Positions 20,709 to 33,700 of a stretch of DNA of 64,000 nt are shown one piece after another; the first letter of the stretch is position 1; every line of letters starts with the position of its first letter. The position numbers and the translations under genes were made by a program. Source of the DNA: Panicum virgatum (taxonomy: Eukaryota; Streptophyta; Magnoliopsida; Poales; Poaceae); NCBI RefSeq assembly GCF_016808335.1, contig NC_053143.1, forward strand, positions 3,009,398 to 3,073,397, written 5' to 3'. Below the pieces are notes generated by a model. It saw nothing but the letters and a program-made list of their open reading frames with translations, was not told the DNA's origin and did not search any database.

Positions 20709-21682
20709 ACAGATCCAGTCTTATCTAACGCAATGATACGTTCAGATCGGTGCAGCATTGTGCTTCGCGACGCATAGTATGGAGTAGCAAGAAATTGAAG
20801 ACATGCGTGTGAATGTGATGGCCTAGCTAGACTTGGAAAAATGCAATGCCAATTCATCCATGTTGTGTAAACATAACTTACCGTATGGATCAGTACATTT
20901 ACCGTATGTCGATCCTAATCTAGCTAGTTACTACAAGCCTCCATCTCGTGTCACTCGTGCATACAGAATATTTAGCTGCAGTTCAGAATACATCGTTATA
21001 GAATTCCTGCTATTCGAACAATATGAACTTTTGTCATTGATAAATGAGTTCAAGAAGGGCGTAGGTTGACAATGTAATAGCATAGTTTTAATAACACAGG
21101 AAAAATTGAGAAGTAGCTACTGCTACTGCTGGTGCATCATTAGCTCTACGGGTTCAGAGATAATGCTGTATAGAAGTTATGGCATCATTAGCTCTCGTGA
21201 TGCAATAGCGCAGCACGGCAGCACTGACACTGACAGGACCCCGCAAGAAGTAATAGATATGATATGATGATGATAACGAAGAGCTATCGTTAGTGCTCTA
21301 TCCTCTATGGCACAAGCTTGGATAGCTTATTAATGGCTACCTCATGCCTGCCACCAAAGTTCCGAGGATCATCGAACTGAACTGAAATGAAATGACACGG
21401 ATACATGAACGCTGAGCCGCAAGCGGAAGGTGGAGACACCTGAGATAGTCGCCTCAGCCTCCTCGCCACCGGACTCCTCCCTCCTTGCTGCGAGCTCATC
21501 CCCGCCATGACGACGCCGGCGGCGAGCAGCCAGGGCGGTCGCGGAGGGGAACGCTGCCCGGGAGGAGGCTTCGGGCCTCACGGAGGCAAATGGGCCGAGG
21601 GAACTGGGCCGTCACTTGGCGTAGCCCAACCCAACGCGCCGGGCTCCAGCACGCCAGCTCCGATTCCCAGCCGCAGAGATCC
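20709..21682. repeat. Linker and type-A unit up to MULE-1 insertion
   Basis: Paralogous to 61,113-62,086. AT-rich linker (20,925-21,190) followed by the type-A head with ACATGAACGCTGAGCC, GCAAATGGGCCGAGG and GGGCCGTCACTTGGCG. The unit is interrupted at CAGAGATCC by a MULE and resumes after it. Confidence 0.75.
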
Positions 21683-22552
21683 GGCCCTTTTTCATTTTTA
21701 TATTAAAGAAAAACAAAATTTCAAAAATATATGTCGAATAGGGAAATTTTCAAAAATAGGTGTGGGCGACAGGACGTAAATATAAAAAAAATTACATTTA
21801 GGTCCTGGTGCCCAGGGCGCATTAAACAGTAAACTTGCAAAATCGATATAAAATCATAGAAAAATCGAAAAAATAAAAACTAAAATGTTCTGGATTCTAT
21901 GAAATAATATCTACAACTTTTATTACATAAATTTTTTCATTTGATCAATTTATATAAATCAAGAAAAATAGTTCTTGTACCTAAAAAAATCTAAAATAAT
22001 TCATTTGGTCTAGTTGTGCTTATCTAAAATTTACCAAACTTTTTATAGCTCTTAGGAAATAAAATAATGGTACTGTAAAAGTTATGGCTTCTAATACTCA
22101 GTATAGCAGCATGGATAAATAACCCATTTAAACTAGACATATTGCAAGATCTAATTTAAAAACTTATTCTAGAAATGTTTTCTGGGTCTACCAATTTTGT
22201 ACAAGCCTATGCTCATCATATGCAATACTCTGGCCAAAGATGACATGCATCCAAAGGATGGATCTTGAGATTTAAATAAAAGTGCATTAAACTGGTATTT
22301 AAAATAGAGCAAGATACATTGATCAAATGAAAAACCTTATGTAACAAAAGTTGTAGTCATGAACTGTTTAAAGGGCCCTAGGCGCTAGGACCTAAATGTA
22401 ATTTTTTTTACATTTAGGTCATGTCGCCCACTGGGCGACAGTCACCCTGTCGTCCATTAGGGAGGCGACAGGCACCCATTTTTTAAAATTTCTCTATTCG
22501 GCATATATTTTTGAAATTTTGTTTTTTATTAAATATAAAAATGAAAAAAGCT
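21683..22552. mobile_element. MULE-1 long-TIR element, copy 1
   Basis: AT-rich ends (CTTTTTCATTTTTATATT and its complement) run inward as inverted repeats for about 300 bp. Near the right end GGGCGACA/TGTCGCCC hairpins are present; the left one is shortened. Target CAGAGATCC precedes it (21,674-21,682); the right duplicate is lost in this copy but kept in the paralogue at 62,087-63,036. The centre is AT-rich with no transposase. The TSD and long TIRs fit the Mutator superfamily. Confidence 0.85.
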
Positions 22553-23710
22553 CCAGGGACGGCTTAGAATCAGTCCAGCCCGAGCACGGACGGGAAATGA
22601 AATACCGTCCGAATGCCGTCCACCCCCTCCCCCTGGGCCGGTCGCACACGCACGCGGCCGGCAGGCGGCCGCGCTGGAACAAGGCAGGGCCAAGCACTTC
22701 GCTGCTGCATGCTCTGTTCCGTGGTGAATCTTGTTCTAGGTTTGGAAGCCCCTGGACGGTGATCGGCCATGACGGCCCCTGGACGGAAGCCCCTCAACAA
22801 CGTGATGGGCTCAGGGAATTGGGCCTTCACTTGGCGCAGCCCAAACCAACGTTCCCGCTCCAGCTGGAGAGGACCGATCCCAGCCGCACAGCATCCATCC
22901 TACGGCTCAAAATCACTCGAGCCCAGACTGGTAAATGAAACACCGTCCGCCCCCCTGGTCGGTCGGGGACGCCGGCGCACGTGGCCGGCACGGTGCGGAC
23001 GCCAGCGGCGCTGTGTCGCCATGGCGAGGCGAGAAGCCGCGCGTCCGAAGAGGAGAACGCCGCCGCGGAACGCGTACGTCTCTGCTCTGCAGAACGGCCA
23101 GCAGCTTAGCTTCCTCGCTGTTCCGTGATGGCATGCCGGAGCTTGACGGCAAGGACATGCACGGGCGCGCGTGTTCCGCGACTGGCGGGACGCGCGCGCG
23201 TCGGCTGTTGCAGCGAGGCAAGAAAGATACGAGCAGAACATAGAGGAGGCGGCGCATTGCAGGCCGGGGACGCCAGCGGCCAGCGCAGCCGGACGGCCGG
23301 CACGGCGTCTGGCTTCCTCCTCTGCTCGGGGCTCGCCGTGGCCGGGCCCCGCGCGCCCGTCGCCTATTGCATCTCCACGGGCCAATGCGTTGGTCGGCGA
23401 AGCTGCTTGAGCATGCTGGATGGACATGCATGGAAACCTTATCTCAACCTAGGGGCATGGGCGCGCCGTCGGTCGCCCGAAGCGGCCAGGTGGCTGACCT
23501 CCCTCCTCACTACAGATCATGTTCCGTTCAGCGCGCGGTGGCCAACTGGCCATGGCGGCATGGCCTGCTTGGTTGCGTTTGTGCAGGGTCATGGCCACGG
23601 AGACGTCGGAGTCGGTGGAGGCCTCCGTGGCGGTGCTGTTGGGGCTGGGCTCCGGCCGGCGCGCTCTGGCTGACAGCTATACTGGATGTGGTTGTGACTG
23701 AGTGAGAATA
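22553..23710. repeat. Type-A remainder and type-C GC-rich unit of block 1
   Basis: Paralogous to 63,037-64,000. Contains TTTGGAAGCCCCTGGACGGTG, GGGCCTTCACTTGGCGCAGC, a GGCCCA-type motif, GTTCCGTGATGGCATGCCGG and GGCTTCCTCCTCTGCTCGG, then GGCCAGGTGGCTGACC, which also occurs at 5,049. Frames starting MPELDGKDMHG (23,133) end quickly and the GFLLCSGLAVAGP segment lies in another frame, so no CDS is called. Confidence 0.7.
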
Positions 23711-24957
23711 TGAGATGTGCAGTTGTGCACAATGCATGTTCAGAAGTTCTCAAAATTAAATTGACATTGTAGATTATATTTAGATGGATTCTGAATGCTC
23801 AAACGAATGCGGAGTGCCTGAATGATTATTGGATGGATTCTGAATGTTTTCCTGTTGGGTTCCGTATACTCAAATGGGGGAAAAATCTCCTGCAAAATGA
23901 TGCTATGCTTGGACAGTGAACTCTGAACATAAGAATGTGCCGCAGTCTTTCATGCAAAATGATACTTGGACAGTGAATTATTTAAGGCTGTGATGATACC
24001 AGAATGTTTGCTTGCAAAATGGCAAAAGCAAAACATATATGCATCACTGATTGACTGAGTGCTTGCAGTCCTCTATGCAAAGAAAAAAAAAACATGAATA
24101 AGAGACTAGTATTATTATTAAAAAAAAGACTAGTATGAGCGTCGAGAAAATATTAACAACACTTCTACTGAACAAAAAAGGCAAGATATATGTCCATTTG
24201 TAATTGAAAAATGTCTGACTAAGAAACCAATTTATGAATTGATTTCTTCTGTCCTTTTCTTTTATTTTCATTACATAGCATGCTCTAGGCATCCAGGGAT
24301 TAATATACTTTGTGCTCAAGCATACTGTGGAAACTTTTACTCTCTAAATTTAATTTGCAATCGTCTAATTGACTCTTTAAAAATGTGGTTAGTGTTAGAA
24401 ATGTCTTCTGCAATGATACTGAATATAAGTTTAGTGGTCTTAAGAGCAACTAGACAGGAAATTCTGTTTTTTTTCTCTCTACCGGTGATTTTAAACCTAC
24501 CAACAATAAATTCAGGCAGGTATCTCTGAATGAAACTAGGGACTTCTTCTATCTTGATTCATGGAAGCTTAGGTTGTAGACACCATCTGGCAATACAAAT
24601 ATCATTTTACAACGGAGTGCAAATTCATTCTGCAAGCATCGTACTCACTTGCCGGTTAAAACTTAAACATGTTTCCATGTACACCCCGTACAGGATGATG
24701 CACCAGCAGCTTAAGGTGTCCCATGCTGTGCTGGCTGCAGTGTGCTTAAGGTGTCTAATTGACTGCTCGTATTGGACTTCCAGCAAAAGACTGCATCTGT
24801 ATAGTCTGAATCTGAAATGCCTGAGGCAGCATGTCTTCAAATGTCTCCTGTCCATGAAATTTCTCATTCCTTTTCCATAGCATTTTGAGCAGTTCAGGCC
24901 GGAGCTTCAGTCTACGTCTTTCATTCACGTCTTGCTATATTTTCTCTTGCCATACCT
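23711..24957. other. AT-rich segment without recognisable gene
   Basis: Bases 23,711-23,950 resemble 5,260-5,500. Bases 24,710-24,957 are repeated at 26,310-26,540 (TAATTGACTGCTCGTATTGG through CTCTTGCCATACCTTTATG). An open frame of about 116 codons at 24,530-24,880 overlaps this repeat and shows no domain. I see no gene. Confidence 0.6.
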
Positions 24958-24959
24958 TT

Positions 24960-26631
24960 ATGACAGTACCCCGCAAGAAGGAATAGATATGATGATGATG
25001 ATAACGAAGAGCTATTGTTAGTGCTCTATCCTCTATGGCACAAGCTTAATTGGATAGCTTATTAATGGCTACCTCATGCCTGCCACCAAAGTTCAGAGGA
25101 TCATCGGACTGAACTGAAACGACATGGATACATGAACGATGAGCCCCAAGCGGAAGGTGGAGATGCCTGAGCTATTCGCCTCGGCCTCCTCGCCACCGGA
25201 CTCCTCCCTCCTTGCTGCGAGCTCATCCCCGCCATGACGACGCCGGCGGCGAGCAACCAGGGCGGTCGCGGCGGAGGGGAACGCGGCACGGCAGGAGGCT
25301 TCGGGCCTCACGGAGGCAAATGGGCTGAGGGAACTGGGCCGTCATTTGGCGCAAGCCCAAACCAACGGCTCCGGGCTCCAGCCCGCCAGGTCCATCCATT
25401 CCCAGCCGCACAGATCCCATCGGATGGCTGAGAATCAGTCCAGCCCGGACGGTAAATGAAATACCGTCCCCCCTGGACGGTGAACCGAACGCCGTCCGCC
25501 CCCCCTGGTCAGTCGGGGACGCCCGCCGCGGCACGGCGACGGTGCTCGCGCGGCGTCCTCCGCGCATGGCTGGCCGAGACCCTTGCTTGCTCTGTTCGTA
25601 TTTGCATTGCTGGCGGCGCTCCGTGGGGAGGCGGGATAAGCCGCGCGGCCGACGAGAGAGCGGCGCCACCGATGGCGTCGCCGGCACCGGCCTCCACCTC
25701 CTCCTACCCCGCCTTCACTGAACGGCCGGTTCCGTGATGCCCGCATCCGTGCGCGGAGGATAACGCCGCCGCGGAACGCGTGCGTCCCGGCCGGCCTCGT
25801 CGCAGCCTCTCTGCTCTGCTGCAAAATGGCCGGCAGCTTAGCTTCCTCGCTGTTCCGTGATGGCATGCCGGAGCTTGACGGCGAGGACATGCACGGGCGC
25901 GCGTGTTCCGCGACTGGCGGGACGCGCGCGCGCTGTCTGTTGCAGCGAGTCAAGAAAGATACGAACAGAACATAGAGGAGGCGGCGCATTGCTGGCCGGG
26001 GACGCCAGCGACCAGCGCAGCACGGCGGCGGCGCCCGCGGCGTCTGGCTTCCTCCTCTGCTCGGGGCTCGCCGTGGCCGGGCCCCGCGCGCCCGTCGCCT
26101 ATTGCTTCTCCACGGGCCAATGCGTTGGTCGGCGAAGCTGCTTGAGGATGCTGGATGGACATGCACGGAAACCTTATCTCATCCAAAGTAGGGGGAGTTG
26201 TACTGAGCTTCGAGGAGCAACATTTTCTCTGAATAAGATTCAGAGATAATGCTGTATAGAAGTTATGCTACGCTAGAAATTGCTGCTGCATGTCATGTGT
26301 TTAACTAGAGGTACGAATTGTGGTGCTTAAGGTGTCTAATTGACTGCTCGTATTGGACTTCCAGCAAAAGACTGCATCTGAAGTCTGAAATGCCTGATGA
26401 GGCACCATGTCTTCAAATGTGTCTCCTGTCCAAGAAATTTCTTACTTCTTTTCCATAGCATTTTGAGAAGTTCAGGCCAGAGCTTCAGTCTAAGTCTTTC
26501 ATTCATGTCTTGCTATATTTTTCTCTTGCCATACCTTTATGCTTCTTGGTCGACTCAATCCTCTGTTATATTACTAAGTAAATACTAAGTCGTCTAATGC
26601 ATGTATGTATATATCTTATCTATATCCGCAG
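24960..26631. repeat. GC-rich type-A plus type-C units and duplicated AT tail
   Basis: A third arrangement of the same landmarks: CCCGCAAGAAGGAATAG, ACATGAACGATGAGCC, twin GGACGG/CCGTCC hairpins near 25,445-25,500, CGGCCTCCACCTCC, GTTCCGTGATGGCATGCC and GGCTTCCTCCTCTGCTCGG, then 26,230-26,540 repeating the linker and the 24,710-24,957 tail. Not interrupted by MULE-1, so it shows the empty target (GCACAGATCCCATCGG) near 25,415. Confidence 0.7.
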
Positions 26632-27317
26632 TTATCATTGGATTTTACTCATACTTTCCGTAGAGACCGGCAATCCTATAGTCTTTGACTCAATGAGAAA
26701 TCCAAAGTCCGCAATCCAACATATCCTAGGCCCCTTGAACAGGTAAGTTCAGTTTGCACAATCAAATCTTTTTTCTGTTAATAACAATTCCTGAATATCA
26801 AACTTAACTTTGAGCGCAGGGTTTGGAAAAAATTTGTGAAAAATAACAAAGGACGTGGTCAATGGAGGCCCGAACTGAACGTTAACATGGATTATCCGGT
26901 ATGTTGATTCATAAAGATTTGTCTAGTTAAGTATATAATCCCAAATTGTTCTAAATTGAGTAATTTATTTGTTTCTCCTTAAGTGTGTGAGATAACAACA
27001 AGGAACTGATTGGTGCGGGTACTACGTATGCGACTACTTGCACATCATGACTCCATGCGGGAAGGCTACTGATGAAAACACGAGAGTACTTCCAAATCGT
27101 TCACTAGTATATTTTTATAATTGTAGTAACACACATGATGTTAATCTTTTTTTTCTAAATGATAGATGTCTCAAATGGGGGATGAATGTTACTCTACTGA
27201 TCGGATCAACGCCGTGTGCGAGCAGCTCGCCGGATTCATTTTGAACGAGATCTTGGATCCTAGAGGCGAGTTCTACCACGACGGTCACATCCATAGAGGA
27301 CTTCCATCGACCTCCTG
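26632..27317 (+). pseudogene. ULP1-like C48 cysteine protease domain of a CACTA transposon
   Basis: Four exons with consensus splice sites (26,632-26,742, 26,820-26,898, 26,984-27,106, 27,166-27,317) read through a C48 peptidase C-terminal half: HWILL with the catalytic His (codon at 26,636), IVFDSM with the catalytic Asp (26,687), a QQGTDWCGYYVC block with the Gln and nucleophile Cys (27,014), and DRINAVCEQLAGFIL near the end, stop TGA 27,315-27,317. Such ULP1-like genes are common passengers of plant CACTA and some Mutator elements. An in-frame TAA at 26,993-26,995 interrupts the exon before the catalytic Cys, and the 5' half of the gene is absent, so it is dead. Confidence 0.8.
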
Positions 27318-27786
27318 AGGGGACCAGTAGTTGGACTACAAACATGATTTGTATATTTGTAAATATTTTTAAACATTATGTCTTGATGTTTGTAAATTTG
27401 TAAATATATTAGTTCATCTAATTAGCTTAATTATATGCTCGCATTTCACTTTTAGTTAATTTCAAATATTCTTTGAAAATGAACACGAACAACCAATGAA
27501 CGTATAGTACTGTAGAGCTTGAGTACGTTTAGCAATTATAAAAGAATAAACAGTAATAAATATAATAAACAAAATTGGATTTGAGAAAAAAGGAAAAAGG
27601 TCATTGGTATCGGTTGGAAAGACCAACCGGTACCAAAGGGGCTGCCACCAATGGAAGTCTAAGGCACTGGTTGAAAAACCCGGTGTCTTAAGGCGAGCCC
27701 ATTGGTCACAGTTGCGGGGCACCGGTTGGGAAACCGGTTTCTTTGGCCCTTCTCAGCCGGTGCTGAAGACGTATTTTCTACTAGTG
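26632..27786 (+). mobile_element. 5'-truncated CACTA element (right end)
   Basis: The sequence ends TTTTCTACTAGTG at 27,786, the complement of CACTAGTAGAAAA, a CACTA terminus. Between 27,600 and 27,760 there are repeated CCGGT words in both orientations (ATCGGTTGG, AACCGGTACC, CACCGGTTGGG), the subterminal repeats expected for CACTA transposase binding. The ULP1 pseudogene lies inside. No matching left end was found upstream; the left junction is near 26,540, where duplicated linker begins. Confidence 0.75.
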
Positions 27787-27789
27787 TAT

Positions 27790-29945
27790 GCTAATCAAAT
27801 CAGCTTCCTTGTGGTAGCCCTGATAAAAAACGTGTTAATATCTGGAAAATAAATGTTAACGGGTTAACTAGTGTTGATCTTGTATTAATGTTTTTGCTGG
27901 ATTGAATTATTTTAGATTAGGCGTGTTCCTTGGCAAAACCAACTTATCTTATTGTGCTCTGCTTAAGATCAATTCTGCGATAACATTTTTCTTTACGTGG
28001 TTGCTCCATCGTCCTTTGCTTTTCAACTTATTTCTATATATGCAAATCAATATTTCAGGTAAATGTGAGTTGTTGTACTGAAGAGACAAGTCCCATTCAG
28101 CCAGATGATTCCAAGCATTTGCAGGGCTTATTAGATTTGTGGTCCTTAGTCTAAAGTCACATAGAAGGAGGCTGATGAACCACAAGTGATGCAATTTATG
28201 TGTGATCTATATTTGTCTCAATTTTATAAGATAGGTCATATATTTCCTTGAGAGTGATCTTGATTGATTTTGTGTGTGAAGTGTATTTTTAACGACGTTT
28301 GTATGTGAGCTATATTTTTACATTTTCTTTTCTGAGATGGGTTGTGTTTTTGCTTGAAAGACAAGGATGATATATTCCTTGAAAATAATCATGAGGGCAT
28401 TTTTACTCTAATTTCTTAAATAAAGTGATCGTCCTATGTGTATGTGTTTCGCCAGAAAATTCAATGCTTGGAGGATCTCTTTGTGTTTCGTGGGTCGTAC
28501 TACTTAGTACTAATGAGCGCAGGCGTGCCACTATACATTCGTATACAAAATTAAGTAAATGTGCAATAAAACACAAGGAACAAAAGTTTAGGGAAATATC
28601 ACCTTTTTTAGAAACGGAAATGTCACTTTATTCATTCATTAGAGAATTGCAAAGTACAATTTCCCACTTTAATATATTTTTTTTTGCGTTGAGTTCCATC
28701 TGACAATTAGAGGATTGTGTGGCTTCTGGTTCCTAGGGCCTCTAGAGGTCTCAAGTTAATTACATCCATAGATTTGGGCTGGAGAACACCTTCGATTAAG
28801 CTATGCTGATGGTTGTCATTGTCGTCTCCAAATAAATAAGAGTTTTCTCCAAATATATGCATAAGCACAAATGATTGAAAATGGCGAAGCGCTAGAGCCT
28901 CGTCGGTCTCTAGCAAGATTGTCCAGCCTCGTCGTGCATATCCCATAATGAAGTCAAGTGTTCGGCCTCGTCGATCATGAACAAAGTAATTCCGGCCTGG
29001 TCGGTCGTGGAAAAGAAACGTCCCAGCCTCGGTCAGGCGAAGAAAATGACTTCATATAGTTCACCGGCCTTGACGGTGCGGAAGGGTGGTGTGGTAATTG
29101 TGAGACTTGTGTTCATCAAGTGATACTCAGGCGTGAAGTCAGCTCGCCAATTTATATTTTTTTGAGAAAACCAGGATTTCATTCATTCATAATAATATTT
29201 GGTGATTACAGCCCAAAATGCAAGAACCCAAGACAGGTTTCGGGCCTGTCAGAGCCCATATATTGGACGGGTCAAGAGATCAATATTGGGCCGTCAATTA
29301 ATGGCCCAAACAATAATGTTGGCTATCTTGTCACTTGTTCTTTTCATTGTAACCTCAACAACTATGGCTTGCCTGTATGCAGTTCTACAGTGTAACCTCA
29401 ACAGATCATGACCAGTGTAAGAGATGGGAAGCCCTGGAAGACCTCCACCATCAAGAAGAGGCAGCGCACGGGCATCCCCTCCTGAATCACATTAGTTAGC
29501 TTCCTGAGGATGAAGAAGAATGGGTACCAGTAACATATGTTTGCGACCTGAAGCTCCTGTACTCATCTCGCCTGGGTGTTTACTGAAGCATTGTAATTCG
29601 TAATATTGGTCAAGATGACAACCTTTGTTGCTTTATGTTCCATTTAGGATGTAGGAGATGTAAATTATCCATGTATTTGTTTGAAACACATTCAAGTGAT
29701 GGGTCACTGAACCATGCTCCAATTTCGCATTAACAGGTTGTATATTTGAATCCGTGACATAACTTCAGGTTCAGTTGAGAGGCTTGCGCGCGGTTGCGTC
29801 AAACATTTATTCAGAAGGTTTCTAGTTGCATCTTTTGTCTTTGTTCAAACAAGTAAAGTGTCACCGCACGTCGGCACGTGATTAAAAAAACATAGAAAGT
29901 TTCCTACGTAAGAAAGGTTACTACTCAAACGCCACTAAGTCAAGA
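27790..29945. other. Gene-poor stretch with retroposon-like T-tracts
   Basis: Two places start with a T-run followed by TTCATTCATT (28,594-28,650 and 29,155-29,200), which resembles reversed 3' ends of LINE-like retroposons with poly-A tails, but no reverse transcriptase remains. CCTCGTCG-type words recur at 28,900-29,080. A minus-strand frame of 79 codons at 28,707-28,946 is unrecognised. I see no supported gene. Confidence 0.4.
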
Positions 29946-30765
29946 TTACACTACTAGAAAAACAGCCGTAGTCACCGGTTGAAAAGAGGCATAGGTACCG
30001 GTTTTTAAACCAGTACCCCGAAACCGCGACCAATGGCCTCCCTCTTCGTCACCGAATAAATCAACCGGTGCCTAAAGTATTCTTTGGCACCGGTTGAAAA
30101 TAACAACCGGTACCAAAGACGGTCACCCCATTCCATCGCATCCTCTCCCGTTCCCTCGTATCCTCTTCCGTTCTCTTCTCACCTTCCACCAATCATTTAA
30201 GAATCGATCGACCACAAACTATTGGATCGACATATACAAAATCCATATATAGATTTATCATTCAAAGAATCGATCACAGGATAATACAATCAACACCCAT
30301 CTCTATTTCATAAAAATAAGAAAAAAAAGAAAAAATCACCAACGGCTGGGTGGAGCTGCTTGCCGCCGCGAAGACCCTCGCCGGCCAGGAGTTGCTCGCC
30401 TGCAAATTTCCGGTGCAAATGCCGCTGCGCAGACAGAGGAGGCCGGCAAGGGAGGGAGCAGGGGAAGGGGCGGCGCGGCTGCCGGGATCCGACCCGCCGC
30501 CGGCCCCTGCTCGCCTCGCCGCCCAACGTCGCCGTGCCGAGGGAGCTGAAGGCCGCCGCCGGGCAGGACCACCGCCGAGCAGGGCCACCGCCGAGCTTGA
30601 GGTCTGCCATGGAGGAAGAGGGCGAGCACCCGGCCGGAGGGAGGAGGGAGGGGCTGCCGCCGTGGACTCCGCTGCGGAGCTCGAGGCCGCCCGTGCGAGC
30701 TCCGCTGGCTGGCGTTGGAGGCCCCTCTCGCCGCGCGCGCCCACCGCCGCCGCCGCAAGCCCTGC

Positions 30766-33700
30766 TGAAGCGTCCCCTCATAAGAGAAGACTTAAATATG
30801 ATACAAAACACCAGTCCCAGGAGGCTGATGCCACATTTATTACATCAGATGGTTCAAAACCGTACAAACCTTGGAGGACACTCGATACAGATAATGATAA
30901 TAAGTAACCAAGCTACGACATAACACCAGACCGCAAACCACATGGGGTCTAGCACGGGCTCAGAGTATTGCGACAGCGAAGGCATCTCGACAGGGCCGGT
31001 TCCACAGGCAAGGTTGGGTGTAGAACGATAACCCTACTCAGCGTCGTCTGGCACAAAGTCTGGGTCTTCTTCTGTAAAAAGTAAGAGTGGGGTGAGTACA
31101 AACGTACTCAGCAAGTCCAACCACACCCACGGAGGGGGTTATATCAGAATAATATACATAGGTAAATCAAGGATAAGATTACGGTTTAATTTACAGAAAA
31201 ACGATACTTTATGCAGGGGTTCATTTAATAGAAAACCTTTTTAGAAAAAAATCAGTTATTTTTGTATTGAATAACACGGAGTTCAAGTTTTAAACTACTA
31301 CCGGACTCCCCGTCCATCGTAACACACGGCACAACTGCCGGACACAATTCCAAAACAACTCACACCAGACCATCCCAAAAACACTAGTTATGTGACCACA
31401 CCATAACTCGCCCAATACCGAGGGCACGGCTATTCGAATAGTTTTTAACTCTGCAGAGGTGTGCAACTTTACCCACAAGTAGGATACCACAACTCGAACA
31501 CCGTCGTGTCGGTGTAGATCCCAACATAGCCATTACCCACCTTAGCTAAGCCTGACTAGCCATCACGGGATTCACCAAGGGGTCATCGACCTGACTCTGA
31601 GGTATAACCGGGGTATAAGTCACACTGAGCATATCCCTTCTCCTTGGTCACCCGTTGCTCTCAGCCCTCCTGATGGCTATCACACCAACTAGTGGGATTT
31701 ATGCTACGCCGTTGCCCATTCAACGATCGAGTGGTTTGCACGATAGAGGGGTTAGGTGAGATGACACACCAACTCGGTCCTTAGTTGTGACAAGATGGAT
31801 ATCTCCCTTCTTTGCCCTGCCACATTGGCACGAGTACACCAAATGGCAAGTCCGTAGAAATGCCATCCATCCCGTTTGAACTTTCTTTACAAAACACCAC
31901 ATTTATCCCATCCCACACGCACACATTTTCTTTATAAAATAAACCATATTATGAGTAAAGTCCTAAGCGTTCTAATATCGATTAACGTCCAAGCACAATC
32001 AGACATTAATCTAGGTGGTCAAGGAATGGTCATCACAAATCAAGGGGTGGCTATCCAACCGTGTTTTCATGCGATCAAAACATATGCAATTTTATAAAGC
32101 AGGCCATTGGGATGTGTTTATAAAAACTAGGACAGAAACATGCATCAAAGGATGGGATTGAACTTGCCGTCTTCAAAGCCTTCTGGGATGTCCTGTCCTT
32201 CAGGCTCGGGGTCGTGGAATAGGTCCTCGTCCTCCTGCTCACAGTACTGCTCGTTGAAGGGCTCTCCTTCGTTCACTCCGTGGTCTACAGCGCACACAAA
32301 CAAGCACCCAATCAAGACACAGAACTTAAAGATTTATCGTTGAGCTCGAAACGAAAACACATAAAATATGGAGTACGGAGTAATATTTTCGAGTGGTTTT
32401 CTAATGGCATGGCCGAAACTAAGTTATAAGAGGCGTGGTAAAATTTCGGGTTGATCAGAGGTCATTTGGTACATGAAATAATAGGTTGTCTAAAAGTCTA
32501 GGGGTCAAATAAGGGTCTAGGGACCTGTTTGTAAATGTTTCGGGAGAGCCAGGGGCCTGTTTATGATTTCTAGAAATATTTGGGGTTCACTGGAAATATG
32601 CAGGGACATCTTTGGAATTAAGTTTATGGTGGTAGGGTTTAATTGCGAATAAGAAAGTAGGAAAGGGTTCTTTTGCAAAAGAATTAGAGAGGTGGGAGGA
32701 CTCCTAATTAAATTGAATAGAGAGGAGGGGGTTTTGAGCAAATGTGCCCTGTCCTCTCCCTCCCCTCGCGCTGGGAAACAGGGGAGGGCGGCGGCGCGTC
32801 GGCGGTGGCCCGATTCGGGCTCCCTGGGTCACGATGGTGGCCGGGATCGAGGGGGAAAGGAAGAGGGAGTTGCGGGGGATTGATCCCCGGCCTCACCTCG
32901 AGCGGTGGTGGCGTGTGGCGGCCTGGCCATGGCGGCCAGCGGAGGCAGGGCTACAAGGCAGGCGGCGGCAGCGCTAAGGGAGTAGAGGAGGAGCTAGGGC
33001 GGCGGCGGTGGCTCGTGGTGGCGGATGTGGTGCTGGGGGGGGCTCTTTATAGCCGAGGAAAGGCGGTGCGGGGGTCGTGGCGGTGAGGTCGGCCGGCGAG
33101 CAGTGCGGAGCGCCTTAATGGCATCGCGACACGGCGGCGCGGGCGGCGATACGGCACAGCGGCGACGTGACGTCTCGGGCAGGCGGTGGGCGACCCAGGC
33201 GGGGCTGTGCACGCACAGGGAGGTGGCAGTGATGGTGGCGGGGCGCCGCAGTGGAGCAGTAGCAGAGCAGGGCGCCAGTGGCGGGCGGCGCGCGTGGCTC
33301 CGCTCGCGGAGCGACGAGCTGCGCGGCGGGCGGCGCGCGTCGTGTGGAGCGTGTGGGCGAGCGGGGAGGCGGTGGCGTGCGGGGCAGCGGCGGGCGACGC
33401 GTGGCGCGGCCAGGCGCGCACGTGGGCTCGGCGCAGCTTACGGCGTTGCGGCTTGGCGCGTTTGCTGTGGCTCGGTGCGCCGCGTGCGCGTGCGCGTGAA
33501 CGGCGCTGAGCGGGGCGGGGCAGCGAGCGGCGTAGCAAGGTGGCGCGGGCGGCAAGGCCGCGGCGTGCGTGCGTACGGGGAGCGGCCGAGCGGGGCGTGT
33601 CGCGACGTGCGTGGGCGGGTGGCGAGGCCACGGCGTGCGCACGTACGGGGAGCGGCCGAGCGGGGCGTGTCGCGGCGTGCGTGGGCGGGTGGCGTGGCCC

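Larger units (their letters stand above)
12941..23700. repeat. Duplication block 1 (paralogous to 49,274-64,000)
   Basis: Collinear in the same orientation with block 2. Anchor pairs are 13,441/49,765, 15,174/51,418, 16,200/53,589, 16,820/55,068, 17,750/57,588, 18,265/58,465, 19,430/59,800 and 20,439/60,841. The offset grows from 36.3 to 40.4 kb because block 2 has extra insertions and block 1 has deletions. In 19,430-20,440 I count roughly 15-20 substitutions per kb. Block 1 starts inside HIPP coding sequence and contains no other recognisable gene. Confidence 0.93.

Noticed and set aside
24239..24880. Possible gene with two consecutive frames (96 and 116 codons)
   Set aside because: The second frame overlaps a segment repeated at 26,310-26,540, where the frame is broken; no domain or splice structure supports a gene.
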